From Neurospora tetraspora (lineage: Eukaryota > Ascomycota > Sordariomycetes > Sordariales > Sordariaceae): a stretch of DNA of 64,000 nt. The position numbers were made by a program, and so were the translations under genes. Positions within the stretch are counted from its first letter, which is position 1; every line of letters begins with the position of its first letter. Positions 24,077-35,686 of the stretch are shown one piece after another. The DNA is taken from NCBI RefSeq assembly GCF_033439725.1, contig NW_026944383.1, positions 124,001-188,000 on the forward strand. Direction: 5' to 3'. The notes under the pieces are model-generated. The model searched no databases and was not told the origin of the DNA. It saw only the letters and a program-made list of their open reading frames with translations.

Positions 24077-26640
24077 ATATAGGTCTTCTTTTTTTTATTT
24101 CTTAAGAAGAAATTTTATTCTTAATATCGTCATTCGTTAATGTATTTAATTATATAGGGCTATTATTAAGTACTTATAACCTATGAAAAAAATGCTTTTT
24201 AAATGTATATTTGGGGTAGTGTAAATTTGGAGTTTTTAGACGTTTTTCCAAGGTAGTACCCTTTAGAAATAGATAATTAGTAAGATATTTTATAATGTAG
24301 TATAGTAAGTAATATAATTATAACCTCGTACTAGGAGCTATACTTTTATATACGCTATTAATAATTATTGGTTATAGCCGCTTACAATTAATATTTAAGT
24401 GCTATATTCAAGTAAAATTTAATAAAAATATTAAATATACGTTTATTATACTCTATTTAATTATTTTATAGATTTTTGTAATTTATATCGTAATATATAA
24501 TTATATACTTGAAAAAATATTCAAGATACTTATAAGATGCTAACGAATTACTACCCCGTATTAATATTTTATATAAGTAATAAGATAAGAAATATTAAAA
24601 TATCCTAAATTCGTAATAAGAATTAACGATATAATAAATTCGTCTATATTTTCTATTTATACCTTCCATTTAAAAGTTTACATAATACGTTCAAAATAAA
24701 TTTACTTAAATAAATATTCTTAATTAGGAAATCCCTACCCCTCTATACCTTTCTTTGTCGTGCTCTCCTTTTGTTCTTTTCTCTTTCTTTTTATAACTTT
24801 ACAGTTATAAACTTTTATACGTATCCCCTATATATTTATTACCTTCTTAATTTCTATTAACGTTATTTATATATATATAGCGAGTTCTATTATATTATAC
24901 ATCTTTCCTATTACTGTAAGTATTTGTACCTTTTTATTAAACGAATTTAAATAATAATTAATATAGACTTTGCGATTGTTTAATATATAATTCAAATTTA
25001 TTAAAATGCCCCCTAATACGCGCGTTAGCAATAAGAGAAGAGGTAGAAATAAGGAGAAGGGAATTTTAAAGAAAGTTCGCATAAGATAGTTACACTACTT
25101 TCCCATTGCTTTCCAAAAGTTAATATATAGTAGAAAAATAATAAAGGACTGGAAATAGAAATAAAGGACGCGCTTACTCCGAATAAAAAGCTGACAAAAG
25201 AGCGCAATATAGAGAGGAACTTACTTTATAGCATTTATATTAATAGAATTATTAATAATAAAATTAATAATACTTAACAATACTTTAATTAAAAGGGTAT
25301 AAGAAATATTTACTAAAAATATACGAAGGGTAGTTATATTACCCTATATAAGGGTATAAATTAAGTTTTTAAAATTTAATTATTATTTAATAAATATTAA
25401 TACGCTTAAGTCCCGTATTATATTATTCTTAACCTAAAGGTTTAGTAAGAGAAGAATTGTATTTTAATGTTTAAAAAACGTACTAACGCTTTTTATTAAT
25501 AAGGTTAAAGCTTCGTTAAAGAAATATATAAACATAAAAAGAATAATAATAATACTATTATTACCTCTTTAATTCCCAGCCCCGTTATTTTCCCGTAAAT
25601 TTTTAATACCGCTCCCTATATTTCGGTTATTAAGAAAACCGAAGAAAAAAAGTATAAGGAAGCGAAATTAGAATTCTTTAGGTATTAAATATAAATTACG
25701 GAGAATATAGCGGATTCAGCTTATTTAATATAAAATGCTATTGAAGAAATGGTTTAAAATATATATAATATAAAAAGAAGTTTCCAAATTTACAATACCA
25801 ATATAGTAAGTTTGAACAAAAATATTTTAAAAATGCGGGATAATAGTTAATTAACTATTAAATTACTACTCTTCGTTCTCTTTCGAATAATATTTTAAAT
25901 ATATTTATATCCAATATTATTTTTAATAATAATAGGAATATAGAGGGCAGCGAGAACGATAATATTAATAAGGATAAAATTAATAAGGATAAAATTAATA
26001 AAGATATTAAGAAGGAGGATAATAAGAATAAAAATAGCGAGAATAAAAATAGTATAAACGATAATATAGAAGCTAATAAATGGTTGGAATTTTACTAATT
26101 AATAGTTTTTTTACTATTTGAAAGAGTTTTTTCGCTACTCTAAGGGGCTTTTGCCCATTATCTTACTTCTTTTACTTTTATATAATTAATTACCCCGACG
26201 CTTTTCTGTACTATTAGAATACCGGGATATATAAAATTAATTTCAATATAACGAGAAAAAAGAGGGTAATGCAACGACGATAATTTTAATAATAGAATTT
26301 CTTTATAATTATTACAATCCTTAAATAACGTTCTTAACGTACGAAACGTAACTTAAATATAGTAAATTGTAATACTTAATATTAAGTCTTTTAATATTAT
26401 ATTTAAATACTTAATAATTTAAGGCAAAATTCTTCTAACTATACTTATATTATATATAAAGTTTTAGAAACCCAACCTCAACTTTATATTGTATACGACG
26501 ATGCCGGTATCGCCATCATAATACTAGCCCACGATGCGCATATCAGCCGGCACTAGCCCACAACTTTGGCGCGCATTACCCGCAGTATTCGCGCGCTAAG
26601 CGCGATTGCGTACGGGATTCAAAAGTCACAAGTGACATTA

Positions 26641-27111
26641 GTATTTATCCGTGCGGTGGCTAGAGTTAGGCGGTGCACGTCCGAAATAGGCTTAAACCCA
26701 GGACCTTTTTAACGACCCCCGGCCAGAATACCACCCTAGAATCTAACAGATCCATCAAGGACCCCAGCTCCATGCAATGCCAAGTACGCCCCACGCGCTT
26801 CCGTCCACTCAAGCGACGGCAACGAATCCAGTGGAAACTTCAGACCAGCCAAGGCGACGCCTGTTCCTTGCAGTTGAAACGACGCTAAAGAAGATGGACA
26901 GGGTCTTGGATGGGCTCTGATGTTGAGCTCTTGTTTCTCTCCACATTTGCACGTTTGCTTCGAGAACAGCTTTTCTTCAGTTTTGGGGTTTGCCTTTCGA
27001 GCTTTAAGTCCTGAATGTTGAAGTTGCTTTGGGTTGGTGAAGATACAGATTGCAGATGACCTCAAACGCGGGGTTCATAAAGGACCTCAAGTGTACAAGT
27101 ATTCAACAATT
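26641..27111. other. transition from RIP block to normal DNA; no gene supported
   Basis: Base composition returns to normal here. There are short open frames on both strands, none with a recognisable feature. Confidence 0.4.
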
Positions 27112-27387
27112 AACAAGTGCCCCTGGCAGCGTGGTCGAGCGGTGTGGTGCGCAGAACTCTGATTGCACTACAATATGATGAGGGAGATAGCGCACCGCCT
27201 GCCAGTACAGGAGCCCCCGCCGCCGTAAGTGCTCCTCGCGGGGGCCTATGTAAGTGCCCGGCGGGGGAGCACTCCACTGGAAGCCGCTATAAGGTGGCGT
27301 CTTCGGGCTACGCAAATAGGGCTCTTCTACTCCCTTCCACTTTACGCGACGTCAGCCGTTCGATTCCTGCTCTTGTCCTCTTTTTTT
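27112..27387 (+). ncRNA. candidate Pol III-transcribed structured RNA (~270 nt)
   Basis: The segment has the parts of a type-2 RNA polymerase III gene: an A-box match (TGGTCGAGCGG, 27132-27142), a B-box match (GTTCGATTC, 27358-27366) and a run of seven T at 27381-27387, a Pol III terminator. Between the boxes it folds strongly: CTGGCAG 27123-27129 with CTGCCAG 27199-27205; inside that GGTGCGC 27146-27152 with GCGCACC 27190-27196; and GC-rich helices between 27212 and 27272 with two competing pairings. ACAAG (27112-27116) can pair with CTTGT near the end. It is not a normal tRNA, because no acceptor or T stem forms. The size would suit a signal recognition particle RNA, a SINE or an undescribed RNA; I could not confirm SRP-specific motifs. 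Confidence 0.45.
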
Positions 27388-28608
27388 GCACTTTTTTGGG
27401 TTATTGTTTTACTTCGGTAATGTGTGTGACGCGATGATGCTTTCTTTTCGGATGCCATCTGGTTAAATCAAGCTGGTGAGCGACAATGAAGCTATCACCA
27501 GATCGTGGCACTTGCTTAGCTTTCGCTTATTGACCTTCGCGTAATATAAAGACTACCTAGAATCCCTACCCTTGTCCATGCCTGTGACCTGCGGTGGATT
27601 CATCATGAATCTACAAGACTACAACGACCATCATCAGACAGACATGCCTGGAAACATGCCCTCTCGCCCGCAAACATTTTCTTGGTAACCCGGATCGAAT
27701 CGAGAGACATGGGCAGCTACTTAGCTAGTTGTATAGATAGCATCATCCACAAAACAATGCAAGATGCCTCCCGGTTTTGTGTCACATACCGCGCTCTCAG
27801 CTTGCGCCCAGCTGAAGTGACTCGTGCTACCTCCTACTCGGGCTGTCTTGGAAAGCAAGGGAAAGCACAAAAGTGCTGAACAGCTCTTCATGTCTTGTCA
27901 AAAAGAATACTTGGAGAGTTCCTGCCTGAAAAAGCAAAACATGTTGATAGCATTCGTGCTTGCGAATCTGATAGGAGACTAGAAGGAATGGAATCCAACG
28001 GTGGAACCAACCGCTGCGGGTTGTTGGAACTCAGTCAAGTAGCGTTTGCTATCTACCGGGCCGTTTACGGACTGCGGGAGAAGTGCCGATTGAAGTTTAC
28101 GTTGGTACGGAAGAGCAATGTTGGAATTGACAGTTGGTTGCCTGCTGCTGTTGTGGTTTGTTGGGACTCGAACTTCCAATGGTTCTCCACGCTCGAAGAA
28201 AATATCCACCTAGTACATGACATTATTCTGCGAATTCCTATCCCTCGAGAAGGGCGGAACAAAGGCGCACGAGATCAATAAACTCAACCCCCAGCAGGTT
28301 GCTAAGAATAACATGCTGTTTGCAGCCAATATCGAGTTGCTCAACATCTCCCTCCTGTAACTCACAAGGCCATTAATTTGAAAGGTCACACATGGCCGTA
28401 ACGTGAGTAGCTCCGCGGACAGTTGTGATCATAGGAAGATTGAGCTTCTACTCTTCTTGTATATAGTAACCGGTACGCCACCAAGATCCCATAACCGCCA
28501 AAAGAAAAATTCAACAGACAATGAGAAAGCAGCTGATGATTTGCGACAGGCACCTTTTCATATCCCGTAACACCAAATTTTCCAACCTAAGCTACACGCA
28601 TCCCACGC
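27388..28608. other. intergenic region, no gene supported
   Basis: A plus-strand open frame of 128 codons (27895-28281) has no recognisable domain. A B-box-like sequence (AGTTCGAGTCC on the minus strand, near 28170) is present, but no tRNA fold surrounds it. The part next to 28609 should be the pwp1 3' untranslated region. Confidence 0.4.
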
Positions 28609-30284
28609 TTACTCGTTATCCTCATCCATCGAATCCTGGTCAGATCCGGACTCATCCTCGTCATCATCATCGTCCTCGCCGTCCTCGCTGCTGCTGTCGT
28701 CCTCGTCGTCATTGACGCCAACAAGCTTATCCTCAACCTCCTCCTCAGTGGCCTTGGTAGGAACCTTCTGAGCAAAGAACTTGCGGACGCCAGCGTTGGT
28801 GGAGGTATCCCAGACGGAAACGGTTCCCTTGCTACCAGCAACCGCAAGTCTGAAGGCAACCTCGGGATCAGGACCGAATGTCGTAGAGAAGACCTTGCCG
28901 ACGTCGAAGTCACGGGACACCACGAGTGAGGGACCCTCAGCAGTGATGTTCCACAGCTTGACGGTCTTGTCAGTAGATCCCGTGGCCATGTATCCGGGAA
29001 TGACGGGGTTGAGATCGAAAGAGGACACCGACTCGTCGTGCGCCTGGAGCTTCCAGACAGACTTGCTGACCGCAGGATCCTTGGTAGCGTTGCGAGCATC
29101 AAAGTAATGAATGATGCCGCTCTCGGTCGAGACGTAGAAGAAGTTGGGGTCATGAGGATCCCACCTGACGTTCTCGACATCGCTCTCCACACCCACACGC
29201 ATGGGCTGCTCATTGGGCGCGCGCATGTCGGCGATGGCAACGGTGCGATCGTAGGAGCCGGACAACAGCACTGTCGACTCGACCGCGTGCCAGGCTAGCG
29301 AGCACACCTTGTCGGTATGGTAGCTGTACGACTTGGCGCACTTGGTGGTGTGGAGATCCCACAACTTGACCGTCTTGTCGGCAGAGGCGGATGCTAGCAA
29401 GTTGCGGTGCTTCCTGTTGGCAGCGAGGGCCAAGACAGCATCAACGTGGTACTCGTCGTTGGCCTTCTTGGACTTCTTCTTCTTCTTTTTCTTCTTCTCG
29501 TCCTCGGGGTTACCGCCCTGTCCCAGAATAGCGTTGGGGTACATGCAATCCACCGTGTCGAGATCCCAAATCTCAATATCAGGGTCGAACGTACCGATGG
29601 CAACAAAGTTGCCCGTAGAGTCCTTGTCGACGCCCGGCTTGCTGACGGGGATATCGAGCCATTCGAGGCATAGTGGTATCGCAGGAAGCATGATGTCGTG
29701 GTGAACGTAAAGGTTGTCGGCGGCGTCTTCGTAAACATACACCTCGAGATGGGCGAGTTCGTCTTCGATCTTGGCGGCCAGCAAAAGGTTGTCGGTGGCC
29801 AGAATCTGGAGATCTTCGCGTTCGTCGTCGTCCTCTTCCTCCTCCTTCAGCGTGATGTACGGATCCTCCTTGTTAGACTCGTAGTAGGCGAGCGACTTCA
29901 CGTTGCCGAACATGCCCATTTGTTGCGCCTCGCCCGCATTGTCATCGTCGTCATCGTAGTGCTCCAAGTCGTACTCCTTAAGGTCGTCGTCGATCTCGAT
30001 CCTATGAAGGTCCAATTAGCAATGCTTCTCGGGTCGGAACAGCTAGCCGACACATACTCATCGCGCGTGTCAACCTTCATAGCGGTATCATCATCCTCCT
30101 TGTCGGAAACACCGCCATTGGCCTCCTTTTCCCTGGCCTCATCCAAGTCGTCCTGGGCATCATCCAGCTGAAGCTTGGCCAGGCTAGCAATGCGCTCGAA
30201 CTCCTCCTCGTCGAACTTGTACTTGGTGGGGAAGGGCGCCGCAAAGCCTCGCGGCACCCAGGCGGTGGTCGTGATCATGGACAT
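28609..30284 (-). CDS. pwp1: Pwp1-like WD40 ribosome-biogenesis protein (539 aa, 2 exons)
   Basis: Pwp1 is a nucleolar WD40 protein needed for processing of pre-rRNA for the large ribosomal subunit. Exon 1 is 30284-30058, exon 2 30001-28609; the 56-bp intron (30057-30002) has a GTATGT donor and an ATAG acceptor and joins TRDE to IEIDDDLKEY. Sequence evidence: MxTTxAWVPRGFA-type start, a Lys tract (about residues 242-255), WD repeats with clear KLWD/KLWN ends (ASADKTVKLWD about 281-291, GSTDKTVKLWN about 417-427), and a long acidic tail (about 496-539), all as in Pwp1. The length is close to the yeast protein (576 aa). The gene is divergent from prp16 with 493 bp between start codons. The call is confident; the exact intron is inferred from splice signals. 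Confidence 0.92.
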
Positions 30285-30777
30285 TGTCGCAACGTAATGG
30301 CGATGTATCGATCACGGTTTGCGGGAGAAAACCAGCAAAATTCTGCCGGATAAAAAAGAAGGAAGGTAAAAAGTGGTGCTGCTGGCCACACACAGGTCGA
30401 ACTCTCCAGGTGTTGAGTGATGCGACGGGACGGCAGTACAAGACGAGACAGCGAAAGTTACGGGCAAATTTTAGTTACGCGACTTGACCGATTTTGCCAG
30501 TGGAAAATGGACTTTTTAGTGGGGACGCATGGCGGGGCTTATCTTATCGCAGAGACAGCGTCCACCGTTGCATCATTGGACGGGACCTCAATGGGCCAGT
30601 CGCTACCTCTACGGTTCCCCGTCACAGCGGTCCACGCCAAGCAAGGTGCTGCTGTCTGGTCGCTGTCTCGTCACTCCTAGGGAAGTTTTCCCATGTCAAC
30701 AAACCATCGCCAACCGACTCTTCCACGCAACCTAACTCTGGGCTGCTGGCATCCCACACATACATAATTCAGCCAAA
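30285..30777. promoter_or_regulatory. shared divergent promoter region of pwp1 and prp16
   Basis: 493 bp separate the two start codons, so both promoters and leaders must lie here. The prp16 start has a good context (CAAAATGG). No specific factor site can be claimed. Confidence 0.55.
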
Positions 30778-33700
30778 ATGGGTCGCGACGATAATGACGA
30801 TCGGTCCTTCAAACGACGAAAGATCGATTTCAACCCACTTCGCTCCGATGACCGCTTCTCAGATCTCCCGTCGCGCGCGCCACACAAGGGTTCCAGGGGT
30901 GCCAATGGCAACAATGGGTCCTTCAACTCCCGAGCTTCCACTCCTCGTGTCGGGTCCAGGTATGGTGGCGGAGAGACACCTCGCCAGAAAGAGTTTGACG
31001 GCCCCGAACCCGGTGTAAACGACGACGACGCAACCAATGCCCTCGATCGAGATTGGTACGGCGGTGACGATGACCTTGGCGGCCACACATTTGGCGATGA
31101 CAGCCACAACCCTTTCGGCGATGAAGGCGCTTGGGCAGCTCAGGAGAGAGAGGCGGCCCTGGCGGAAAAGAAGATTGGGCAGATGGCGCGTGGTATGAGC
31201 GCCCGCCAGATACAAAAGCAAAAGGACGTCGACGCCTGGGAGACAAACCGGATGCTCACCTCAGGCGTGGCGCAAAGGAGGGATCTGGGACAGGACTTTG
31301 AGGATGACCAGGAGGGAACCAGAGTGCATCTCCTAGTGCACGACTTGCGACCTCCTTTCCTGGATGGACGAACCATCTTCACAAAGCAGTTGGATCCAGT
31401 TCCCGCTGTGCGGGATTCCCAGAGTGATATGGCTGTTTTTGCTCGAAAAGGAAGTAAGGTGGTCAGAGAAAGGAGGACGCAGCGCGAACGCCAAAGACAA
31501 GCGCAGGAGGCCACCAAGGTGGCGGGAACGGCGCTAGGCAACCTGATGGGAGTCAAGGAGGAAGATACCGACAGCGCCCTCCCTATCGCGGTGGAGGAGG
31601 AGGCCGGCAAAAGCAAAAACATGAACAAGTTCAGTGAACATATGAAGGAAAACGAGGGTGCCAGCAATTTCAGCCAAAGCAAGTCCCTAAAAGAGCAGCG
31701 CGAGTTCCTTCCTGCTTTTGCTGTACGGGAGGACCTGCTGCGCGTCATTCGTGACAATCAGGTTGTCATTGTAATTGGAGAAACAGGCTCGGGTAAAACG
31801 ACACAGCTTACCCAGTTTCTCTACGAGGACGGCTACGGCAAGACGGGCATGATCGGCTGCACCCAGCCCAGGAGAGTGGCGGCTATGAGTGTAGCGAAGC
31901 GTGTTGCCGAGGAGATGGAGGTGAAGCTTGGCAGCACGGTAGGCTATGCGATCCGCTTCGAGGACTGCACCAGCAAGGATACGGTCATCAAATACATGAC
32001 GGATGGTGTCCTTCTACGTGAATCCCTGAATGAAGCAGACCTGGACCGCTACTCCTGCATCATCATGGACGAAGCTCACGAAAGAGCCTTGAACACCGAC
32101 GTTTTGATGGGATTATTCAAGAAAATCCTTCAGAGGCGCCGGGATTTGAAGCTGATTGTCACGTCTGCGACGATGAATGCAAAGAGGTTTTCCGACTTCT
32201 ATGGTGGCGCACCTGAGTTTACCATCCCCGGAAGAACCTTCCCTGTGGACATCATGTACCATCGGTCGCCTGTGGAGGACTACGTGGACCAGGCTGTGCA
32301 GCAAGTTCTGGCTATTCATGTGGGAAAACCAGCAGGCGACATTCTCGTTTTCATGACCGGTCAGGAAGATATTGAGGTGACCTGCGAGCTCATCCGCGAG
32401 CGGCTAGATGCCCTCAACGACCCGCCGAAACTCAGTATTCTTCCAATCTACAGTCAGATGCCCGCGGACTTACAAGCCAAGATCTTCGACAGGGCCGCTC
32501 CCGGAGTCCGAAAGGTCATCGTGGCTACGAATATCGCGGAAACCAGTTTGACTGTGGATGGTATCATGTACGTGGTTGATGCAGGCTATTCAAAGCTTAA
32601 GGTATACAATCCACGAATGGGTATGGATACCCTTCAGATTACGCCTATATCGCAAGCAAACGCCATGCAGCGCGCTGGTCGTGCGGGTCGCACTGGGCCT
32701 GGTCAAGCATATCATCTCTTCACCGAGAAGGCCTTCAAGGACGAGATGTACATGCAGACCATCCCAGAGATTCAGAGAACGAATCTGAGCAATACCGTTT
32801 TGCTCCTTAAGTCGCTCGGTGTCAAAGACCTCCTTGATTTTGACTTTATGGATCCTCCGCCTCAGGACACCATCAGCACATCGCTTTTCGATTTGTGGGC
32901 GTTGGGAGCACTAGACAACCTTGGTGAGCTCACCGACTTGGGACGGAAGATGAATGCCTTCCCAATGGACCCGCCTCTTGCCAAACTGCTTATCACCTCG
33001 GAGGAATACGGATGCAGCGAGGAAATGGTCACCATCGTTTCGATGCTCTCTGTTCCCAACGTATTCTACCGGCCCAAAGAACGACAAGAGGAGTCAGATG
33101 CGGCTCGTGAAAAGTTCTTTGTGCCAGAATCAGACCACTTGACCTATCTGCACGTCTACACACAATGGAAGGCCAACGGGTATAACGACGGTTGGTGCGT
33201 GCGACACTTTTTGCACTCCAAGTCTCTCCGTCGTGCCAAGGAAGTCCGCGAACAGCTCCTGGACATCATGAAGATGCAGAACATGAAGATGATGAGTTGT
33301 GGCACCGACTGGGATGTGATTCGCAAGTGCATCTGCTCTGGCTACTACCACCAGGCAGCAAAGGTCAAGGGCATTGGCGAGTACATCAACTTGAGGACCA
33401 GTGTCACCGTCCAACTGCATCCGACCAGTGCACTCTATGGGCTGGGCTTCTTGCCAGACTATGTGGTGTACCATGAGCTGATCCTCACCAGTAAAGAGTA
33501 CATGTCTACGGTCACCTCAGTGGACCCTCACTGGTTGGCGGATCTCGGTGGTGTATTCTATTCGGTCAAAGAGAAAGGATATTCGGCACGGGAGAAGAGG
33601 ATCACAGAGACGGAGTTCAACAGGAAAATGGAGATTGAGGCACAGATGGCAGCGGACAAGAAGCGGCAAGAGGACCAGCTGCACGAAGAAGAAGAGCTTC

Positions 33701-33798
33701 AGCTTGTGAAGAAGGTGGCCCCATCGAAGGACAAGAAGGTGGTTAAGTCGGGTGCCGTGGTGAAACCGGCCAGAAAACGCGCTGGGAGGGGATTCTAG
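30778..33798 (+). CDS. prp16: DEAH-box pre-mRNA splicing helicase Prp16 (1006 aa)
   Basis: Prp16 is the spliceosomal ATPase that remodels the spliceosome between the two catalytic steps of splicing and helps proofread them. The single exon codes for 1006 aa. The N-terminal ~300 residues are charged and low complexity, with an LDRDWY block (about residues 88-93) typical of Prp16/DHX38. The helicase core is complete: Walker A GETGSGKT (334-341), DEAH (431-434), SAT (463-465), FMTGQED and the arginine-finger motif QRAGRAGR (631-638), followed by the helicase-associated and OB-fold regions ([24 protein letters not shown]) and a basic tail. Related helicases Prp2, Prp22 and Prp43 share the core; the N-terminus argues for Prp16. 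All core residues are intact. Confidence 0.94.
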   Translation: MGRDDNDDRSFKRRKIDFNPLRSDDRFSDLPSRAPHKGSRGANGNNGSFNSRASTPRVGSRYGGGETPRQKEFDGPEPGVNDDDATNALDRDWYGGDDDLGGHTFGDDSHNPFGDEGAWAAQEREAALAEKKIGQMARGMSARQIQKQKDVDAWETNRMLTSGVAQRRDLGQDFEDDQEGTRVHLLVHDLRPPFLDGRTIFTKQLDPVPAVRDSQSDMAVFARKGSKVVRERRTQRERQRQAQEATKVAGTALGNLMGVKEEDTDSALPIAVEEEAGKSKNMNKFSEHMKENEGASNFSQSKSLKEQREFLPAFAVREDLLRVIRDNQVVIVIGETGSGKTTQLTQFLYEDGYGKTGMIGCTQPRRVAAMSVAKRVAEEMEVKLGSTVGYAIRFEDCTSKDTVIKYMTDGVLLRESLNEADLDRYSCIIMDEAHERALNTDVLMGLFKKILQRRRDLKLIVTSATMNAKRFSDFYGGAPEFTIPGRTFPVDIMYHRSPVEDYVDQAVQQVLAIHVGKPAGDILVFMTGQEDIEVTCELIRERLDALNDPPKLSILPIYSQMPADLQAKIFDRAAPGVRKVIVATNIAETSLTVDGIMYVVDAGYSKLKVYNPRMGMDTLQITPISQANAMQRAGRAGRTGPGQAYHLFTEKAFKDEMYMQTIPEIQRTNLSNTVLLLKSLGVKDLLDFDFMDPPPQDTISTSLFDLWALGALDNLGELTDLGRKMNAFPMDPPLAKLLITSEEYGCSEEMVTIVSMLSVPNVFYRPKERQEESDAAREKFFVPESDHLTYLHVYTQWKANGYNDGWCVRHFLHSKSLRRAKEVREQLLDIMKMQNMKMMSCGTDWDVIRKCICSGYYHQAAKVKGIGEYINLRTSVTVQLHPTSALYGLGFLPDYVVYHELILTSKEYMSTVTSVDPHWLADLGGVFYSVKEKGYSAREKRITETEFNRKMEIEAQMAADKKRQEDQLHEEEELQLVKKVAPSKDKKVVKSGAVVKPARKRAGRGF

Positions 33799-34249
33799 TC
33801 GACCATTTTTGGATATCGAAGTCCTGGAGTTCGAGCCCGAGTCATTTACTGGAGCAGTACGTAATAAATAGGTAAATCAACAGGAATGCCCTATTAAAAA
33901 GGGGCCAACCCGCATGAGTAAACAAAAGGGAACCCCATAGCAACGGTAGCCGGGCCATTAGCCGAGTGGGGCATGTTCGGGTGTTTGACCCCCGGTCTCG
34001 GCCAGGATCGGCAACGATGACAGACGATGATTCAATTCAGTGACTGAACTTCTTATCTTATGACTGTTCTTTGCCAGCTTGCATCGCAACTTTTTCTTCC
34101 TGTAGATTGTATCACGTTACCTTATTTTCTGTGTTCATTAGCTTGGTTGTATTCAAACCCCCAAGATCCAAACTCGGACGTCACCAGATAAACGACGACA
34201 ACAGTGAAGAGAACAACAACACTGCTAACAAGACGCCAATTCATCAACA
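33799..34249. other. intergenic region between prp16 and the T-protein gene
   Basis: Contains the 3' end of prp16 and the promoter and leader of the next gene. A GC-rich hairpin is possible at 33962-34001 (CCGAG with CTCGG, inner GGGG with CCCC), overlapping an A-box-like TAGCCGAGTGG. No complete tRNA can be folded and no T-run follows. Confidence 0.4.
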
Positions 34250-35686
34250 ATGCAGAGCTTAAAGTCGGCGTCGGTGGCTAACGCCGTCCGAAGCGCTACC
34301 CGCATCTCCCAACGCTCGGTATCACGCAAGACCCGCGCTCTCAGCTCGCTCAACAGCTCCGCCATCACCACCCTTCGTCCCCAGACTACCACTCGCAACG
34401 TCTCCCGCACCACAGCCATCAGCGGAACTCTCCTCTTGCCCAAGACCCAGCAGCAGGCCCGCCATGGCTCCTCGTCCGCCTCGTCGGAGGCCCTCCAGAA
34501 GACGCCCCTCTACGACCTGCACCTCGCCCACGGCGCCCAGATGGTTCCCTTCGGCGGCTTCCACATGCCGGTGCAGTACAAGGGTCTCTCAGTGAGCGCC
34601 TCGCACGCCTTCACGCGCGAGCACGCCTCCATCTTCGACGTCAGCCACATGGTGCAGCGCGTCTTCTCGGGCCCAGGAGCCCGCGAGTTCCTCGAGCGCG
34701 TCACGCCCTCCGACTTGGCCTCTCTGGGCGTCCACCGCAGCACCCTCTCGGTCCTGCTCACGGCGGACGGGTCCGGCGGCATTGTGGATGACACCATCGT
34801 CACCAAGCTGGCTGAGGACATGTTCTACGTCGTCACCAATGCCGGCTGCCGCGAGAAGGACAACGAGTACTTTGAGCAGGAGCTGGCCAAGGCCAAGGAG
34901 TCCGGCTTAGAGGTGACCCAGGAGCAGCTGGACGGCTGGGGCCTGGTGGCCCTGCAGGGTCCTGAGGCCGAGGCCGTTTTGGCTGATGCCCTCGACGCCC
35001 TCGACGGCAACACCGATCTCAAGCAGCTGTACTTTGGCCAGTCGGTCTACGGCAAGATAAAGCTTGAGGACGGCAGGCTCAGCACGCCCTTGCTGATCAG
35101 CCGCGGCGGCTACACGGGCGAGGACGGGTTCGAGATTTCGATCCCGCCATCCGAGACCGTCGAGGTCACAGAAAAGCTGCTTACCGCGGGCGGTGCCGAG
35201 CGGGTCCAGCTCGCCGGTCTCGGCGCGCGCGACTCCCTCCGCCTGGAAGCGGGCATGTGCCTGTACGGGCACGACCTGGACGAGACCGTGTCTCCCGTCG
35301 AGGCCGCTTTGAGCTGGATCATTCCCCCGAACCGCCGCAAGGCGGACGCAGGATACTACGGCGCCGAGACCATCGTTTCGCAGCTGACTCCCAAGAGCAA
35401 AGGAGGAAAGGGCGTCACCCGTCGTCGCGTCGGCTTTATCGTGACTGGTGCTCCGGCCAGAGAAGGCGCGGAGATCGTGGCCAAGGGAGACCCGGCCACG
35501 AAGCTTGGCAGGATCACGAGCGGGTGCCCCAGCCCCACCCTGGGGAAGAACATTGCGATGGGGTACATCGAGGATGGCCAGCACAAGAGCGGGACGGAGG
35601 TGGAGGTGTTGGTGAGAGGACGGGCGAGGCCGGCGGTGGTGACCAAGATGCCGTTTGTGCCTAGCAAGTATTACAAGTCTGCTTAA
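34250..35686 (+). CDS. gcv1: aminomethyltransferase, glycine cleavage T-protein, mitochondrial (478 aa)
   Basis: The T-protein transfers the aminomethyl carbon of glycine from lipoylated H-protein to tetrahydrofolate, releasing ammonia, in the mitochondrial glycine cleavage system. The single exon codes for 478 aa. Residues 1 to about 80 are rich in Arg, Ser, Thr and Ala with almost no acidic residues, as in a mitochondrial targeting sequence. The T-protein fold follows: LYDLHLAHGAQMVPFGG, HASIFDVSHM, GGIVDDTIV, SRGGYTGEDGFEIS, EAGMCLYGHDLDE and the C-terminal barrel with GxITSGCPSPTLGKNIAMGY. The family is usually about 400 aa; the excess is the presequence. Codon use is strongly C/G-ending, suggesting good expression. 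The start at 34250 is the one that gives the targeting sequence. The name follows yeast GCV1. Confidence 0.93.
   Translation: MQSLKSASVANAVRSATRISQRSVSRKTRALSSLNSSAITTLRPQTTTRNVSRTTAISGTLLLPKTQQQARHGSSSASSEALQKTPLYDLHLAHGAQMVPFGGFHMPVQYKGLSVSASHAFTREHASIFDVSHMVQRVFSGPGAREFLERVTPSDLASLGVHRSTLSVLLTADGSGGIVDDTIVTKLAEDMFYVVTNAGCREKDNEYFEQELAKAKESGLEVTQEQLDGWGLVALQGPEAEAVLADALDALDGNTDLKQLYFGQSVYGKIKLEDGRLSTPLLISRGGYTGEDGFEISIPPSETVEVTEKLLTAGGAERVQLAGLGARDSLRLEAGMCLYGHDLDETVSPVEAALSWIIPPNRRKADAGYYGAETIVSQLTPKSKGGKGVTRRRVGFIVTGAPAREGAEIVAKGDPATKLGRITSGCPSPTLGKNIAMGYIEDGQHKSGTEVEVLVRGRARPAVVTKMPFVPSKYYKSA

Larger units (their letters stand above)
20744..26640. mobile_element. unclassified RIP-degraded relic
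   Basis: AT-rich sequence like the neighbouring retroelements but outside their LTRs. It is framed by two stretches that keep C and G, about 20760-20960 and 26500-26640. A plus-strand frame with mostly TAA/TAG stops can be followed from about 22.34 to 23.33 kb. A partial tandem duplication lies at 23.77-24.08 kb, and a Lys/Asn/Asp-coding short repeat at about 25.96-26.05 kb. No terminal repeats, reverse transcriptase or transposase motif was found. It may contain more than one insertion. The short open frames on either strand (for example 24867-25207) look like chance in AT-rich DNA. Confidence 0.45.

Noticed and set aside
24867-25207. Small hydrophobic minus-strand proteins in the AT-rich block
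   Set aside because: Composition follows the AT bias; no start context or conservation evidence.
27212-27272. CRISPR-like or bacterial repeat array (repeated GTAAGTGC)
   Set aside because: Only two short copies within RNA helices; the window is eukaryotic.
27124-27366. tRNA gene with a long intron
   Set aside because: A and B boxes fit, but neither an acceptor stem (GGCAGCG with the 3' end) nor a T stem around TTCGATT can form.
28160-28180. tRNA on the minus strand (B-box-like AGTTCGAGTCC)
   Set aside because: No five-base-pair T stem and no A box at the right distance.
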